Shown here piece after piece: positions 18,340 through 28,487 of a stretch of 64,000 nucleotides of DNA (position 1 is the first letter of the stretch; each line of letters starts with the position of its first letter). This stretch comes from Bacteroides sp. 43_108. GTDB taxonomy: Bacteria; Bacteroidota; Bacteroidia; Bacteroidales; Bacteroidaceae. Location of the stretch: positions 75,705 to 139,704 of the forward strand of contig MNQS01000023.1 in NCBI GenBank assembly GCA_001915545.1, read 5' to 3'. The position numbers and the translations under genes were made by a program. The notes beneath the pieces were generated by a model, which worked only from the letters and a program-made list of their open reading frames with translations, did no database searches and was not told where the DNA came from.

Positions 18340-19008
18340 ATGGTTAAATTTTCAGACAACGCATTTACAAAAATATTCAGCATAGCAACAGTTTCCGCAA
18401 CTGTTGCTATGCTGGTTTCAATGCAATCATGCTCAAACAGCGACAGAGCGACAGCTCCGGCAATCATAAACAGAGACTCATTGCCAATCCTTAAATCTAT
18501 AGGAGTGTCGACGCTGATTTCAGACTCTGGAATAATAAGATACAAGATTATATCTGAGGACTGGTTTATTTATGACAAGAAAGAACCTCCATACTGGTCG
18601 TTCGAAAAAGGCATGTTCATTGAAAAGTTTGACGAAAACTACCATGTCGAAGCGTTTATCTCTGCGGACACAGCATACTATTTCGAAACCAAGAAATTGT
18701 GGGAACTGAGAGGAAGAGTATTCGTTAAAAACATCAAAGGCGAAACCTTCAAGACATCATTGCTGTACTGGGACCAGGCAAAACATGAGATATATTCTGA
18801 CAGATATATGGAAATACAAGGTGAGACGGTGCTGAAAGGATATGATTTCAGATCAAACGAACAGATGACAAACTACAGCATCCACAACTCCGTAGGTACT
18901 TTCCCTATAAATGAAGAAAAACAGACACCTGTACCAGACCCGGAAAAAATGGAGGAATATGCTGACACAACACAAAACGTCAACAAAAGCAACAATAAAA
19001 AATCGTGA
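18340..19008 (+). CDS. lptC: LPS export periplasmic protein LptC (lipoprotein form)
   Basis: Bridges the inner-membrane LPS exporter to the periplasmic LptA filament, 222 residues. The N-terminal hydrophobic segment ends in a lipobox-like SMQSC (Cys at about 31), as in many Bacteroidetes LptC proteins. The beta-jellyroll repeats of the LptC/OstA type follow (for example YYFETKKLWELRGRVFVKN near 112-130, and GETFKTSLLYWDQ). The tail is hydrophilic and Asn/Lys-rich. It is 30 bp downstream of the TPR gene. Assignment rests on the pattern of the middle part and the gene context. Confidence 0.85.
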   Translation: MVKFSDNAFTKIFSIATVSATVAMLVSMQSCSNSDRATAPAIINRDSLPILKSIGVSTLISDSGIIRYKIISEDWFIYDKKEPPYWSFEKGMFIEKFDENYHVEAFISADTAYYFETKKLWELRGRVFVKNIKGETFKTSLLYWDQAKHEIYSDRYMEIQGETVLKGYDFRSNEQMTNYSIHNSVGTFPINEEKQTPVPDPEKMEEYADTTQNVNKSNNKKS

Positions 19009-19222
19009 AAATCACAAAAAGATACGTTAAAAACAGGAACCTAGGCCCTACAGATTCCAATAATATCAGAAGACACAAATAAATTATCCGTCAAAAGACA
19101 TCTATTTTGCCGTTTGTGGACATACGATATGAAAAATATAAATGTTTAAGTCTTACTATAACTTAAAATTTCGTATCTTCGTGCGGTTTATCGGAATAAA
19201 TGAAAAAACAAAATAAAAAACA

Positions 19223-21373
19223 ATGGCAGTATTACAAAAAATCAGGAACAAAAGCGTATTGCTGGTAACAGTAATAGCAATCGCATTGGTGCTGTTCATC
19301 GTACAGATGTATTTCGAAAGCGGTTCAGCACTGATCAATCAATCAAAACAAAACGTAGGAGAAGTAAGTGGAAAATCTATTACAGTACAGGAATATCAGG
19401 AGATGGTAGACCAGTTTCAGACTGTATATGAAATCCAGAGAGGAAGCAGTTCTGTAAATGAGGACGAGCTCAATCAGATCAAAGATCAGGCTTGGAACAA
19501 CTACATACAAAGCACACTGGTCAAAGAAGAATGCGAAAAGCTCGGATTGACTGTAACTGATGAAGAAGTTGCAGAACTCGTGAGAGCAGGTGCTAGCCAG
19601 CTTCTTCAGATTCCAATGTTCATGAATCAGCAGACTGGACGCTATGACTACTCAATCGTAAAGAGCTTTGTTGACGAGTACAACAGAATGAAAAAGGAAG
19701 GTGCACAGATACCTGACATCTACGAGAAAGTATATAAATATTATGCTTTCGTACAGAGCAACATACGCGATCAGTATCTTATGGCTAAATACCAGAATCT
19801 GCTTGCAAAGTGTATGCTTTCAAACAAGATTGAAGCTAAATCATCATTCGGCTCAAGAATTGACGAAAGCGACATCGTACTTGCATCATTCCCATACGCA
19901 TCATACGATGACAGCAAAATCAATGTTACTGACGAGGAAATAAACAAGAGATACAACGAAGAAAAAGAAAAATATCGTCAGTTCGTTGAAACTCGCGACA
20001 TCAAGTTCATAGATATCCAGGTTAAGGCAAGCAAAGCAGACATCGCTGAAACAGAAAAGGAAATGAACGAATGCTACAACAAGCTTGCAGCATCTACAAA
20101 TGCAGACGAAGCTGGTGCTGTGGTACGTTCAAATTCTTCACTTGTACAGTACTCAAATGTAATGAAGTCTAAATCAGCTTTCCCTAATGTAATAGCAAGC
20201 AAGCTCGACTCTGTTGCATCAGGTGAGACATTCAAGCCTGAATATGATGCTCTCTCAAATTCATATTATACATTCAAGGTAATAAGCAAGGGCATGCAGG
20301 CTGATTCAGTTCTCTACAGACAGCTTCAGGTTGTAGGCAAGGACGAAGCAAGCATCAAGAACTCAGCAGACAGCATCGTAAAGGCTCTGAGCGCAGGAGC
20401 AAACTTTAAGGACATTGCAAAGAAATACAACCAGACAGGTGATTCACTTTGGATTACTACAAACAATTACGAAGGTGGTGTACTTGATGCTGACAATGCA
20501 AAATTCATAAATACATTGTTCACTATGGGCAAGGGAGCTACTCAGCAGCTCACTCTCTCAAACGGTGCTACTGTAATTCTTCAGGTTCTCGACACAAAGA
20601 ATCCTGTAGAAAAGTACAACGTTGCAGCAATCATGCATGAGCTTAAATTCAGCGACGATACTTACAGCAAAGAGTACAACAAGTTCAGTGCTTTCGTAGC
20701 AGCAAACAACACACTCGACAAGTTTGAAGCAAACGCTGAAAAGAACGGATACAGAATCCAGACTAGATATGACATAACCAACAACATGCACAACATCTCA
20801 GGCGTACACAACACACGTGAAGCTTTGAAATGGATCTTCGAAGATGCAAAAGCTGGAGATATGTCACAGCTCTATGAATGTGGTGACAACGACCACATGA
20901 TGTACATTGCTGTTACAGGCATAAACAAAGAAGGATACAGAGATATAAACAAAGTAAAGGACATCATTGCTGCTGAACTTAAGGAAGAGAAAAAGGCTGA
21001 CAACATCGTTGCAGAATTGAAGAATATCAACAGCATCGAACAGGCAGCTAAAGCTAAGAATGCAGTTGTAGATACAGTTACTCATGTTACATTTGCAAAT
21101 CCTGCATTTGTTGGAGCAACAAACTCAAGTGAACCACTTCTCAGTGCAAGCGTTTCAGCTACTGCAAACGGCAAATTCGGTGGTCCTGTAAAAGGCGAAA
21201 ACGGAGTATACATGTTCAAAGTCATAAAGAAGTCTAAGACTGCAGACAAGTACGACGAAAAGGACGAAATGATGTATTTGTCAAATATGGCAATGCGCAT
21301 GGCTTCAAGCAGCATCTTCAACGATCTCTATCTTAAGGCAGAAGTTAAGGATAACCGTTATCTCTACTTCTAA
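19223..21373 (+). CDS. PpiD/SurA-like peptidyl-prolyl isomerase
   Basis: Membrane-anchored periplasmic folding factor, 716 residues. Residues 1-12 are cytoplasmic and 13-31 form a single membrane helix. A SurA_N-type chaperone domain comes next (VGEVSGKSITVQEYQEMVDQ near 47-66). One or two parvulin-type rotamase domains occupy the middle (about 340-460, with FKDIAKKYNQTGDS), and a further SurA-like helical part lies at the C-terminal end. It should help fold outer-membrane proteins as they leave the Sec translocon. The 214-bp gap from lptC suggests its own promoter; TATCTTCG at 19174-19181 is a one-mismatch -7 candidate. A strong terminator follows. Confidence 0.88.
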   Translation: MAVLQKIRNKSVLLVTVIAIALVLFIVQMYFESGSALINQSKQNVGEVSGKSITVQEYQEMVDQFQTVYEIQRGSSSVNEDELNQIKDQAWNNYIQSTLVKEECEKLGLTVTDEEVAELVRAGASQLLQIPMFMNQQTGRYDYSIVKSFVDEYNRMKKEGAQIPDIYEKVYKYYAFVQSNIRDQYLMAKYQNLLAKCMLSNKIEAKSSFGSRIDESDIVLASFPYASYDDSKINVTDEEINKRYNEEKEKYRQFVETRDIKFIDIQVKASKADIAETEKEMNECYNKLAASTNADEAGAVVRSNSSLVQYSNVMKSKSAFPNVIASKLDSVASGETFKPEYDALSNSYYTFKVISKGMQADSVLYRQLQVVGKDEASIKNSADSIVKALSAGANFKDIAKKYNQTGDSLWITTNNYEGGVLDADNAKFINTLFTMGKGATQQLTLSNGATVILQVLDTKNPVEKYNVAAIMHELKFSDDTYSKEYNKFSAFVAANNTLDKFEANAEKNGYRIQTRYDITNNMHNISGVHNTREALKWIFEDAKAGDMSQLYECGDNDHMMYIAVTGINKEGYRDINKVKDIIAAELKEEKKADNIVAELKNINSIEQAAKAKNAVVDTVTHVTFANPAFVGATNSSEPLLSASVSATANGKFGGPVKGENGVYMFKVIKKSKTADKYDEKDEMMYLSNMAMRMASSSIFNDLYLKAEVKDNRYLYF

Positions 21374-21396
21374 TCTAAAGAACTAGGAAATAAGCT

Positions 21397-21440
21397 AAAA
21401 GTGGAAGGAATCTTTTAAGGTATTCCTTCCACTTTTTTTG
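21397..21440 (+). terminator. Terminator after the PpiD-like gene
   Basis: A perfect 15-bp stem, 21397-21411 with 21422-21436 (arm AAAAGTGGAAGGAAT), a 10-nt loop, and a run of T to 21439. It closes the long plus-strand run that began at lon. Confidence 0.9.
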
Positions 21441-21518
21441 TACAATGAAATTTGCAGACAATATAAACAATCATAAAAGAACAACTTGCTTATATAGAAC
21501 AGTAAAGCCATAATTTGA

Positions 21519-21526
21519 TATTTTTG
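21519..21526 (+). promoter_or_regulatory. -7 element upstream of the flavodiiron gene
   Basis: TATTTTTG matches TAnnTTTG, about 93 bp before the gene start, in the first free space after the terminator. No TTG is at the proper distance, so confidence is modest. Confidence 0.4.
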
Positions 21527-21618
21527 TAGCATATCACACAAATGCTATCACCCACAAATTTAGATTTATACAAATAAAATTGCTAAATTCGCATGTTGAA
21601 ATAAAAAATGCATTTTAT

Positions 21619-22782
21619 ATGAAACAAATTGAAATTACACCTTCTGTAAAATACGTAGGAGCAGACGATACCGATTTAGACCTGTTTGAAGGTCAATACC
21701 CTATTCCTAATGGAGTATCATACAATTCATACATAATTGATGATGAAAAAATCGCTCTGCTTGACACTGTAGATGCAAGAAAGACCGATGAATGGCTGAA
21801 CAACGTGGATGCAATCCTCAATGGACGTCAGATTGATTATCTTATCATCAGCCACATGGAGCCAGACCACGCATCCAATATTCAGACAATACTTGAGAAA
21901 TTCCCTAATTGTGTTGCAGTATGTACAGTAAAGGCTGCTGCTATGATTCCGCAGTTCTTCACTATCGACATTTCCGACAGACTCAAGATAGTTAAGGAAA
22001 AGGATACATTAGAGCTCGGTTCTCATACTCTCCAGTTCTTCATGGCACCAATGGTACATTGGCCTGAAGTAATGGTTTCATATGAAATAAGCGAGAAGAT
22101 ACTTTTCTCTGCAGACGGTTTCGGAAAATTCGGAGCACTCTCTTGCAATGAAGACTGGACAGAAGAAGCAAGAAGATATTATTTCAATATATGTGGAAAG
22201 TATGGAACTCCAGTTCAGGGATTGCTTAAAAAGGCATCAACACTTGACATAAAGATTATATGCCCTCTCCATGGACCGATACTCAAAGAGAACCTTGGTT
22301 TCTACATCGGCAAATATGATACATGGAGCAAATATGAAGCTGAAGAAAAGGGTATACTCATTGCATACTGTTCTCTTCACGGAAATACAGAATCTGCGGC
22401 ACTTAAACTCGAAGAGATTTTGAAGGAAAAAGACAACAGACTTAAAGTTGAAACTATTGATTTAAGAAGAACAGACATGTCCGTTTCTGTAGAGAAAGCA
22501 TTCAAATATGATAGATTGATTGTAGCTGCACCTACTTACGATGCAGGAGTTATGCCTATCATGAGCGATTTTCTGCACCATCTGAACATCAAGGCATATC
22601 AGAAGAGAAAAGTTGCAATAATTGAAAACGGCTCATGGGCACCGGCTGCAGCAAAGAAGATGCGCGAAGCATTTGAATGTATGTGCAATATTGAAATAGC
22701 AGAACCGGTTGTCAGCATAAAATCAACATTGAAACCAGAAACAATAGATCAACTGGAAGAACTTGCAGCTGCAATGATTTGA
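21619..22782 (+). CDS. Flavodiiron protein (FprA/NorV-type O2/NO reductase)
   Basis: Soluble enzyme that reduces oxygen to water, or NO to N2O, protecting anaerobes; 387 residues from this start. The N-terminal metallo-beta-lactamase-like diiron domain has the ligand motif HMEPDHASN, a later His in HWPEVM, the Asp region SADGFGKFGAL, and His in CPLHGPI. The C-terminal flavodoxin domain begins near ILIAYCSLHGNTESAA, the FMN phosphate loop. The start was placed at MKQIEITPSVKYVG because that is the family start; an in-frame ATG 39 bp upstream lies in unconserved sequence. No rubredoxin domain is fused. It appears to be a single-gene unit. Confidence 0.95.
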   Translation: MKQIEITPSVKYVGADDTDLDLFEGQYPIPNGVSYNSYIIDDEKIALLDTVDARKTDEWLNNVDAILNGRQIDYLIISHMEPDHASNIQTILEKFPNCVAVCTVKAAAMIPQFFTIDISDRLKIVKEKDTLELGSHTLQFFMAPMVHWPEVMVSYEISEKILFSADGFGKFGALSCNEDWTEEARRYYFNICGKYGTPVQGLLKKASTLDIKIICPLHGPILKENLGFYIGKYDTWSKYEAEEKGILIAYCSLHGNTESAALKLEEILKEKDNRLKVETIDLRRTDMSVSVEKAFKYDRLIVAAPTYDAGVMPIMSDFLHHLNIKAYQKRKVAIIENGSWAPAAAKKMREAFECMCNIEIAEPVVSIKSTLKPETIDQLEELAAAMI

Positions 22783-22816
22783 TATTTGTACAGTTGAAAA
22801 GTTCTTGATTATATTC

Positions 22817-22907
22817 AAACGAGATTTAAGGTTACAGACAGTAACTGATAAGAATTAGAGATCATAATCTTATTGTGTTTTTGCCAAATGAACCTCAAAT
22901 CTCGTTT
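22817..22907. repeat. 91-bp element bounded by a 17-bp inverted repeat
   Basis: AAACGAGATTTAAGGTT at 22817-22833 pairs with AACCTCAAATCTCGTTT at 22891-22907 with one mismatch, enclosing 57 nt. The inside can also fold (CAGTAACTG, and an imperfect ATAAGA/TCTTAT pair). It lies between the flavodiiron gene and the 1374-residue protein. It could be a terminator with a weak T tract, a structured leader, or a small mobile remnant. I see no target-site duplication. Confidence 0.55.
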
Positions 22908-23004
22908 GCTTTTAACCAAACAGATGTAAAGCCTTTGCCCTACTCCACTATGAAATATGAAAAGCATTATATGATGTAAATCTTACTAATCCAAAATTAT
23001 AAAA

Positions 23005-26000
23005 ATGAAGAAACGCAAACTTACTCTTGCGGCGACGTTTGCCGCTTTGTGCACGTTTGGAACAGCATGGACTATAAACCAGACTGGTACCGAACCTGCT
23101 TATGAACCTTCTTCAAACAGCTTTGGAACAGAAGCTGACCAAGAAGAAAACGACAATCAGAAGGAAGATGTTACTGCAAAATATTTGGTAAACAGCTCCT
23201 TCGAGGACGACAAGGAAAGCGAACTCACAGAAGTAACCAATTCTTCAGACGGTCTGAGAGGCTGGACACTCACTCAACCTGCAGGATGGGATGTTTCTGG
23301 AGCCGACGTAACCAAACTGCTCATATCAAAAGATTGCTTCACTGATAACAATTTCGGAAAAGTGACAAGCATTCCAGACGGTCAATACGCCTATTATTTG
23401 CGTATGGGATGGAACTCGGGTTCAACAACTTTGTCACAGGACGTGAAATCTCTTCCTGCAGGAAAGTATCTGCTTACTGTTGACCAAAGATCAGGCTTTG
23501 CAAACAGCGCTTCATCAAAGTTCACTATAAACATAGGTGAAGCCAATATTACAGAAAGCTTCATGCAGGGCTCAAGCAACATGTTTGTAAATCAGGAGTG
23601 GACCACAAACGAACTTTATTTCGACACAGATACTGATGGTGATATCAAACTCACGATAAAAATTGATTGGCTGTCAGGAGGTAGTTGCCTGATGATTGAC
23701 AATGTGAAATTGTACAAACTGAGCGACGATTATGTAAAACCTTCTGATCCAACAGAAGATGATGTTACAAGTTTCACTGAAGGCATAATAAATAATGACT
23801 TCGTCGACGAAACTACAATGAAGAACGATCTTCTCCAGATGCTTGCAGATTTTTCTGAATACATGAAAAACGACTTTCAGAATTGTGAGGCTCCAAACAG
23901 CATCGGTGAAGCATGCGGATGCTTCAAAGGAGAAAACACAATGGGTAACGATGAAAGGGGCGTACGTCCAAACGCAGATATGTCGATGCTCTGCGCATTC
24001 CTTTCGAAATATGCCAAAGGCAAGGTTACACTCCCTGAAAATGTAACTTGGGACGATATCGAAACGCTTGCAATGAAATCACTCGTTTTCGCTTATTCAA
24101 CACATAAGGCAAACAAGCTCAAAGTATGTTCAGGAAACAATTATTGGGGTTCTGTAAGCAACAGCGACCACGTTTGGGAAAGTTCTCTTTGGGCAATGTC
24201 TGTCGCATATTCGGCTTACTTCCAGTGGGATAAATTGAGCGAAGCACAGAAAGGCTACATCAAGGCCCTGCTGAAGGCAGAATGCAACTACGAACTTGAG
24301 CGTGACATTCCTACAGGATATGCAGGCGACACAAAGGCTGAAGAGAACGGATGGGAAGCTGATGTACTCGCAGCAGCACTCGGTCTCTTCCCTGACGACG
24401 AAATGGCACCAAGATGGTTCGAACGTTTGCGAGAGTTTGCCATAAACAGCTATTCTCACGTCAATGATGCAAACGACAACACAGTAATAGACCCAGAATA
24501 CAACAACAAGACTGTTGCTGACCTTTATAAAGGAAAGAACCTGTATGATGACTACACACTTCAGAACCACAACTTGTTCCACACAAGCTATCAGAATGTT
24601 GTCATGCAGGAACTTGGTGAAGCAGCACTTGCTTTGAAAATATTCCAACTCGGAACTGCAGGAGAAGAAAAGTGGAAAACAAATGCTCTTATGCACAACC
24701 ATCAGGAAGTGATGGACAGCGTGCTCAACTGGCTTGCCTTGGCCGATGGAGAACTGGCAATGCCTAACGGCAATGACTGGAGCTTGTTCCTCTACGACCA
24801 GATTACATCATATACAACTATGGCCTGCTTCCTCAAGGATCCAAATGCACTGATGCTTGAAAACATGGCATACAAATATATAAAGGCAAGACAGAAGACA
24901 ACAGAAGACGGAAGCTGGCTTCTGAATCCTGATGTAGGTGCACGCCGAATGGGAGTTGAAGGCCACCGCGTCATGATGACATGGCTTATGCATGAGGTTC
25001 TAAGTACAGAAAATCTTACCCCAACCAAATGGGATGATTTCAACAAGCAGTATTCTGACGCCAAGCTGTTCACTTCGCAAAACATTGTACGCGCATCCAG
25101 CGAAGACCGCTTCACATGTTTCAGCTGGAGCACAGGTCTTAGCAGTTATACTGGATACATCGCTTCAAATAGCCCAGACAAGAACAAGATTATCGTACCT
25201 TACAGAGCAAACAATACCGGAAACTTCCTCGGATGGTACACAGTAGACGGCAAGGCTACAAACGCAAGCCCTGTTGTAAGCGGTATATACGACTTGAAAG
25301 GCAACAGCTACACCATGAACGGTGAGATAAATACAAATGATGCTTCGCTGAACAACAGATTCACCATCTACTCTACTCCAGGAAATGCAGTAATCTACAT
25401 CGACTATGTAAGAGGACTCAGCAACGGAACCATCAATTCAGAACAAGGTGGTCTTATGGCTATAAGCACAGACCCTCTGATGAAGGAAAAACGTACGCTC
25501 TACTATGAAGGAGAATACAAACAGCTCGACGGAAAGACTTTCACTACAATGAAGTCCGACTGGGTAAACATTGACAACGAACTTGGAATCATCGGACACA
25601 ACAACAAGAGTGTTGCTTTCGGCGACAGAGGACTCAACAACTCCATCTACACGTCAAAGATTTATCCGGCTTACTCCAACGTAAATCGTTCATTCAAGAA
25701 CGGCGATGTTGTTGACAGACGCAATATTGTATACTACAGCAGAATAGATGCGGAGAAGACCCAGGCAATGAGCAAAAAGCTTAACGTACTTACAGACTCT
25801 GTACCTGAAGGTTGGAACGGTGTCATAGCTGCCGATCCTGACGGAACAGAATATCTGCTCCTCTCCAACTTCGTGAGTGAACAGAGATGTACCCTCAAGA
25901 ACATCAGCTGCGAGCTTGGTGCACCTGTATTCACATCATTCACAACTGTGTCTGAAGGAAAATCTAAAGCAACATTCTCTGCAGAGACAAATAGGTCTAT

Positions 26001-27129
26001 TTCAAATGTACTTAAAGTATTCGTAAACGGAAGCGACATCAAAGCAGTTCAGGCAGAAGGCGATTCATGTGCAGCATATCTGCAGAACACATCTTCTGAA
26101 AAGATAAATCCATCTGTCAGCATAATCAGCAATGGAAATGTTGTATCAGGAACAGCCGAAATCAATGGCAGTTCATGCGTAAAAGTAAGTGTCAAGGGAG
26201 GCAAGCTGCTGGTTGAGGCAGCAGAAATGCCCAGTGAAGACAAAGTAGACTATTACGAAGGCTACATTGACATAACTGACGATGTTCTTAAAAACGCAAG
26301 CTTTGAAGATGACAAAACCTATGGTGACATTGGCTCCATAACACTCGGAAGCACAACCTACGATCCTTGCTACATCAATAAAGTTGCGGCTCCGGACAGC
26401 AAATGGTCAAACGTTCTGCGTGTAAGCGAATGGAAATCTGAAAGTAAACTCGAGACAGCTTCAAACTATGCACGTATGTATTCTATGCCATACAGCTCCA
26501 CAATGTACTGTGTAAGCCCTTCATCTGTAGGAAACTATGCGGCACAATCAATGCGTCCGGTTGAAGATGACAGTTGCGGAACACGTTGCCTCACTGTTCT
26601 CAATTCTTGGACAGCAGGAGACAATCGCATTACTCAGACAGTAAATATGCCTAAGGGAAAATACAGACTTCTCCTCGACATGAAATACGACTGTCCAAAC
26701 CAGACTTCAAACAACGGAAGCGTCATTGAAACGCCATCAAATACAAATACCTCTCTCACAGGTATTGCTTACGGTGGCAATCAGGATTTCCGCTACCCTC
26801 AGGAGAAATCTACCTGGGAAGTCATTTGCTACGATTTCGAACTTGCAGAACCAACAGACGTAACTTTCAGTCTGGGATGTGCTTCAACAGCAGGTACAGG
26901 AGCAGCAAACAATACACTTTTGTATATTGACAATCTTCGCCTGCTCTCTACAGAAAAATACATTCCTACAGGAATCGAATCTGTTGAAACAGACAAGACC
27001 AACGAGAATACAGATGTATATTCACTAAGCGGGCAACTCATCAAGCACGGTGTAAAAAAACAAGAAGCAACGGCAAATCTGCCACAGGGAATATATATCG
27101 TAGGAAATGAAAAGGTCATTGTGAGATAA
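23005..27129 (+). CDS. 1374-residue secreted multidomain protein, possibly polysaccharide-active; family not recognised
   Basis: A very large secreted protein with a signal peptide in residues 1-22. Layout by eye: a beta-rich module at about 60-235 starting VNSSFEDDK; an alpha-helical part at about 250-680 with Trp/Asp/Asn-rich conserved-looking patches (HVWESSLWAMSVAYSAYF, QNHNLFHTSYQN near 521-532); a beta-sandwich-like part at about 690-1010; and a second beta module at about 1090-1320 starting KNASFEDDK, so the two flanking modules are likely repeats of one carbohydrate-binding type. The last 40 residues (VYSLSGQLI, LPQGIYIVGNEKVIV) resemble the C-terminal sorting-like tail of secreted Bacteroidetes proteins. 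The helical-toroid plus beta-sandwich order is that of several lyase families. The pectate lyase next door supports a uronate-glycan role, but no function is proven. Confidence 0.6.
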   Translation: MKKRKLTLAATFAALCTFGTAWTINQTGTEPAYEPSSNSFGTEADQEENDNQKEDVTAKYLVNSSFEDDKESELTEVTNSSDGLRGWTLTQPAGWDVSGADVTKLLISKDCFTDNNFGKVTSIPDGQYAYYLRMGWNSGSTTLSQDVKSLPAGKYLLTVDQRSGFANSASSKFTINIGEANITESFMQGSSNMFVNQEWTTNELYFDTDTDGDIKLTIKIDWLSGGSCLMIDNVKLYKLSDDYVKPSDPTEDDVTSFTEGIINNDFVDETTMKNDLLQMLADFSEYMKNDFQNCEAPNSIGEACGCFKGENTMGNDERGVRPNADMSMLCAFLSKYAKGKVTLPENVTWDDIETLAMKSLVFAYSTHKANKLKVCSGNNYWGSVSNSDHVWESSLWAMSVAYSAYFQWDKLSEAQKGYIKALLKAECNYELERDIPTGYAGDTKAEENGWEADVLAAALGLFPDDEMAPRWFERLREFAINSYSHVNDANDNTVIDPEYNNKTVADLYKGKNLYDDYTLQNHNLFHTSYQNVVMQELGEAALALKIFQLGTAGEEKWKTNALMHNHQEVMDSVLNWLALADGELAMPNGNDWSLFLYDQITSYTTMACFLKDPNALMLENMAYKYIKARQKTTEDGSWLLNPDVGARRMGVEGHRVMMTWLMHEVLSTENLTPTKWDDFNKQYSDAKLFTSQNIVRASSEDRFTCFSWSTGLSSYTGYIASNSPDKNKIIVPYRANNTGNFLGWYTVDGKATNASPVVSGIYDLKGNSYTMNGEINTNDASLNNRFTIYSTPGNAVIYIDYVRGLSNGTINSEQGGLMAISTDPLMKEKRTLYYEGEYKQLDGKTFTTMKSDWVNIDNELGIIGHNNKSVAFGDRGLNNSIYTSKIYPAYSNVNRSFKNGDVVDRRNIVYYSRIDAEKTQAMSKKLNVLTDSVPEGWNGVIAADPDGTEYLLLSNFVSEQRCTLKNISCELGAPVFTSFTTVSEGKSKATFSAETNRSISNVLKVFVNGSDIKAVQAEGDSCAAYLQNTSSEKINPSVSIISNGNVVSGTAEINGSSCVKVSVKGGKLLVEAAEMPSEDKVDYYEGYIDITDDVLKNASFEDDKTYGDIGSITLGSTTYDPCYINKVAAPDSKWSNVLRVSEWKSESKLETASNYARMYSMPYSSTMYCVSPSSVGNYAAQSMRPVEDDSCGTRCLTVLNSWTAGDNRITQTVNMPKGKYRLLLDMKYDCPNQTSNNGSVIETPSNTNTSLTGIAYGGNQDFRYPQEKSTWEVICYDFELAEPTDVTFSLGCASTAGTGAANNTLLYIDNLRLLSTEKYIPTGIESVETDKTNENTDVYSLSGQLIKHGVKKQEATANLPQGIYIVGNEKVIVR

Positions 27130-27181
27130 CTTTTTCATTTCAAATAAGCAAATTTGTCAAAAGTATAAGATTACAGCAAGT

Positions 27182-27222
27182 GCCGTCTTTCCAGCTATCG
27201 GAAAGGCGGCGCTTTCGTTTTC
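27182..27222 (+). terminator. Terminator after the 1374-residue gene
   Basis: An 11-bp stem, GCCGTCTTTCC (27182-27192) with GGAAAGGCGGC (27200-27210), has one G-U pair and a 7-nt loop. T-rich sequence follows. Confidence 0.8.
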
Positions 27223-27297
27223 AACGGTACTGGTGCACAGTATAATTGTATTCAATCATACCATTTTTTTACTATCTTTACAGTCATAAAATAAATA

Positions 27298-28425
27298 ATG
27301 AAAAATACTATGAACAATACATTTCTATTATACACGCTCCTATCCGCGCAAATCCTTACAGCATCCGACATCTGTGCACAAAATATACATTCAAAAAAAT
27401 GGAAAGATATAGCCTATAAACAACCTATCGAATGGTATGCGTCAGACGAAGCATCAGCCATAGCAGACTCTGTGTTGAAATACCAGATGCCAAACGGAGG
27501 ATGGCCAAAGAACCAAGAATGGCACGTCGGTGCCGATCAGGCGTACATGCAGAAATGTCGTGAAGAAGGTATCGGTTCGACATTCGACAACAATGCCACT
27601 ACATCAGAGATGAAATTCCTTTGCAGAATGTATAATAGTAAAAAAGATAAAAGATACAGAACTGCATTCATACACGGTCTCGAATATATACTCAAGGCTC
27701 AATATGCAAATGGGGGGTGGCCACAGTTCTTTCCTGCACGAAAAGGGCGTTCAGTAGCCTATTCGTCACACATCACCTTCAACGACGGTGCAATGACCAA
27801 TATCCTAAAATTACTTGAAAATATCTCTGACGGCAATACCATCTATGACAAACTCAACATCCCCGATACACTTAAAACAAAGGCTCACGAGGCCTACAAA
27901 CGCGGTGTACAATGCATTTTGGATTGCCAATATAAACAAGACGGCAAACTGACTGTATGGTGTCAGCAACATGACGAAAACACTCTCCTTCCTGCACCTG
28001 CGCGTGCATACGAACTTAAATCGCTGTCAGGACATGGCGAAACTGTAGATATACTCCAATTCCTGATGAGCATACCAAATCCATCAGACAGTATATGCAG
28101 ATCAATCAAAAGCGCTGTAGAATGGCTCAAGAAAAGCGCCATAAAGGACACCGTAATAGAGAAATATAACGACAGTGAAGGACGTACAGATATAAGACCT
28201 GTATACAAAAAAGGTGCACCTGATATTTGGGCAAGATTCTATTCTATAGAAACCGGCAAACCTATATTCTGTGACAGAGACGGTATAGCAAAAGCATCAA
28301 TTGAAGAAATAGGATATGAACGCCGAAACGGATACAGATGGTATGGTTCGTCTCCACAGAAAATCATCGATGCATATAAAGATTGGCTTGAAAGAAACGG
28401 CTACACAGATTCAGAACAACAATAA
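27298..28425 (+). CDS. Pectate lyase, polysaccharide lyase family 10
   Basis: Cleaves de-esterified homogalacturonan by beta-elimination, 375 residues. A signal peptide ends near DICAQN (residue 29). PL10 features run in order: YQMPNGGWPKNQEW at about 61-74, GSTFDNNATTSEM near 97-109, YANGGWPQFFPARKG near 139-153, ITFNDGAMTNIL near 161-172, a QQHDENTLLPAPARAYELKS stretch near 222-241, and ARFYSIETGKPIFCDRDGI near 311-329. The repeated GGWP motifs are typical of this (alpha/alpha)3-barrel family. It follows the terminator of the large secreted protein by under 80 bp, so it likely has its own promoter; only a weak TATCTTTA is seen at 27273-27280. Confidence 0.92.
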   Translation: MKNTMNNTFLLYTLLSAQILTASDICAQNIHSKKWKDIAYKQPIEWYASDEASAIADSVLKYQMPNGGWPKNQEWHVGADQAYMQKCREEGIGSTFDNNATTSEMKFLCRMYNSKKDKRYRTAFIHGLEYILKAQYANGGWPQFFPARKGRSVAYSSHITFNDGAMTNILKLLENISDGNTIYDKLNIPDTLKTKAHEAYKRGVQCILDCQYKQDGKLTVWCQQHDENTLLPAPARAYELKSLSGHGETVDILQFLMSIPNPSDSICRSIKSAVEWLKKSAIKDTVIEKYNDSEGRTDIRPVYKKGAPDIWARFYSIETGKPIFCDRDGIAKASIEEIGYERRNGYRWYGSSPQKIIDAYKDWLERNGYTDSEQQ

Positions 28426-28487
28426 TCTTGCATAGCAATCCCAACAAGACACAACTTTCTGAATGTGTGCGGAAATGCTACTCGTCA

